A model generated the notes under the pieces. The model saw only the letters and a list, made by a program, of their open reading frames with translations, was not told where the DNA came from and did no database searches. From Polyangium sp. y55x31 (GTDB taxonomy: Bacteria; Myxococcota_A; Polyangia; Polyangiales; Polyangiaceae): DNA of 64,000 bases. The stretch spans positions 25,843-89,842 of the forward strand of contig NZ_JARZHG010000045.1 of NCBI RefSeq assembly GCF_029946505.1, in the 5' to 3' direction. Of the stretch, positions 63,073 through 64,000 are shown piece by piece (the stretch's first letter is position 1; the number at the start of each line of letters is the position of its first letter). The position numbers and the translations under genes are program-made.

Positions 63073-63885
63073 ATGGCTGATCCGACGATCCTGATAGGGG
63101 CGGTCGCATACGACCCGAAAGTCGTGACCATCTGGGAAGGCATGCGTGAGCACTTCCAGGAGCACGGCGTGTCCCTCGATTTCGCGCTTTTCTCCAGCTA
63201 CGAGCGGCAGATCGAGGCCCTGCTCCACGGGCACGTCGACATCGCCTGGAACTCGGGTATCTCCCACGTGCGTGTGAAGCGGCGCACCGAAGGCAAGTCC
63301 ATCGGCATCGCGATGCGCGACCGCGACCGCGACGTTTGCTCGAAGATCCTCATCCGGCGGGAAGTCGTCGTTCGTAAGCTCACCGATCTACACGGCAAGG
63401 TGCTGGCCGTGGGGACGCGGGACTCGGCGCAGTCACGGATCCTGCCGCTCTACTACCTGAAGCAGGCGGGCGTGGATCTGAACCAGGTGAAGATCCTCGC
63501 GTTCGACTCCGACGTCGGCAAACACGGCGACACAGGCGCGAGCGAGCTCGCCGTGCTCGCAGCCGTACACGAAGGTCGAGCCCACGCAGGCGCCGTCGGG
63601 AGCCTCGTCTTCCAGGCCGAGCAGGCAATGGGGCACGTCGATCCACGCATCGTCGACGTTCTCTGGACGACGCCAACCTTCGACCTGCGCATGTTCGACG
63701 CGATGCCCACACTCGCCGCCGACAAGGTCGAAGCATTCAAGCGCATCCTGTCAGAGATGGCCTACGCGAACCCAAAGCACCGCAAGCTGCTCGACATGGA
63801 AGGGCTGCGCCGCTGGATCCCCGGTCGCGAGCAGAGCTACGCACCCGTGCGCGCCGCACTCGACGATCTGCCCGGCTTCGGCTGA
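63073..63885 (+). CDS. PhnD-like phosphate/phosphonate-binding protein
   Basis: This 270-residue protein starts at ATG 63073. The PhnD-type periplasmic-binding fold is seen in ILIGAVAYDPKVVTIWEGMR, LFSSYERQIEALLHGHVDIA, VCSKILIRREVVVRKLTDLH, SRILPLYYLKQAGVDLNQVK and AVHEGRAHAGAVGSLVF. There is no signal peptide or lipobox, so the protein would stay in the cytoplasm unless the start is misplaced; upstream codons do not give a signal sequence. No phnC or phnE is next to it. It is divergent from the bamA-like gene with 98 bp between starts. Confidence 0.82.
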   Translation: MADPTILIGAVAYDPKVVTIWEGMREHFQEHGVSLDFALFSSYERQIEALLHGHVDIAWNSGISHVRVKRRTEGKSIGIAMRDRDRDVCSKILIRREVVVRKLTDLHGKVLAVGTRDSAQSRILPLYYLKQAGVDLNQVKILAFDSDVGKHGDTGASELAVLAAVHEGRAHAGAVGSLVFQAEQAMGHVDPRIVDVLWTTPTFDLRMFDAMPTLAADKVEAFKRILSEMAYANPKHRKLLDMEGLRRWIPGREQSYAPVRAALDDLPGFG

Positions 63886-63891
63886 GCGGGA

Positions 63892-63999
63892 GCGGGGCGT
63901 TGCCCCGCACCCCAGCAGGGGGCTGTCCGCCCCCTGCACCCCGGACCAGGCACGGCCTGGACCGAAGGCCGAGAAACCGCGCGATGCGCGGTTTCTCGG
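63892..63999. repeat. Modular palindromic element D, at window end
   Basis: One module in forward order: I 63892-63908 (GCGGGGC/GCCCCGC), II 63916-63936 (CAGGGGGC/GCCCCCTG), III 63946-63960 (CCAGGC/GCCTGG), IV 63969-63999 (CCGAGAAACCGCGC arms, GAT loop, 14 bp perfect). It begins 6 nt past the PhnD-like stop. A second, inverted module may follow beyond the window. Confidence 0.83.
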
Positions 64000-64000
64000 A

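Overview
The window is a gene-dense, very GC-rich chromosomal segment whose codons end mostly in G or C. It has many lipoproteins, HEAT, TPR and WD40 repeat proteins, eukaryotic-type Ser/Thr kinases and RsbR-type STAS sensors, with long intergenic palindromes and frequent GTG or TTG starts. This points to a myxobacterium, most likely of the Polyangiales (Sorangium or Polyangium-like); that assignment is an inference from gene content and was not tested by a search. I see no rRNA, tRNA, CRISPR array, prophage or recognisable transposase.

Layout. 1-8.4 kb: the 3'-truncated end of an unknown gene, a secreted protein, a HEAT protein, an ECF sigma factor whose stop overlaps the start of a membrane Ser/Thr kinase, and a HEAT lipoprotein. 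8.4-18.5 kb: an SDR oxidoreductase, an MFS/spermidine-synthase fusion, a SnoaL-like protein, a siderophore-interacting flavoprotein, small lipoproteins, a MerC-like protein, a hotdog thioesterase and a dicarboxylate-type symporter. 18.5-28.3 kb: a WD40 Ser/Thr kinase converging on a large pseudo-ATPase/GAF/PAS/STAS sensor, then a lipoprotein. 28.4-34.3 kb: a plus-strand run with an active and an inactive M16 peptidase, a membrane protein, a lipin-like phosphatase lipoprotein and a YkgJ-type cysteine-cluster protein. 34.3-43.4 kb: a PDZ lipoprotein, a small-protein/nucleotidyltransferase pair, tsaD, a lipoprotein, a PAS-PAS-PAS-STAS sensor, an MFS exporter, speA and a basic duplicated small protein. 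43.7-57 kb: a ferritin-like protein, a GNAT enzyme, a giant TPR-HEAT protein, an M61 peptidase, a trypsin-like lipoprotein, membrane proteins and a protein with a 42-bp tandem repeat coding a coiled coil. 57-64 kb: an HD hydrolase, sixA, recA, an enlarged Omp85/BamA-type protein and a PhnD-like binding protein.

The most unusual non-coding signal is a family of modular palindromic elements. Each module has four hairpins in fixed order over about 105 bp. Six modules occur at four intergenic loci: two head-to-head composites of about 300 bp (9267-9561 and 40560-40860), a single module (56682-56785), and one cut by the window end (63892-63999). Hairpin arms differ between copies by compensatory changes. 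At every locus one module begins 6-14 nt beyond a stop codon, always with the same hairpin nearest the gene. The family looks like a REP/MITE-type element that also supplies gene 3' ends.

Regulation visible in sequence: recA has its own promoter, whose 17-bp spacer is entirely filled by a sequence close to the Myxococcus LexA motif. speA has a structured leader. The sigma/kinase, M16/M16 and phosphatase/YkgJ pairs have overlapping stop and start codons, which suggests translational coupling.
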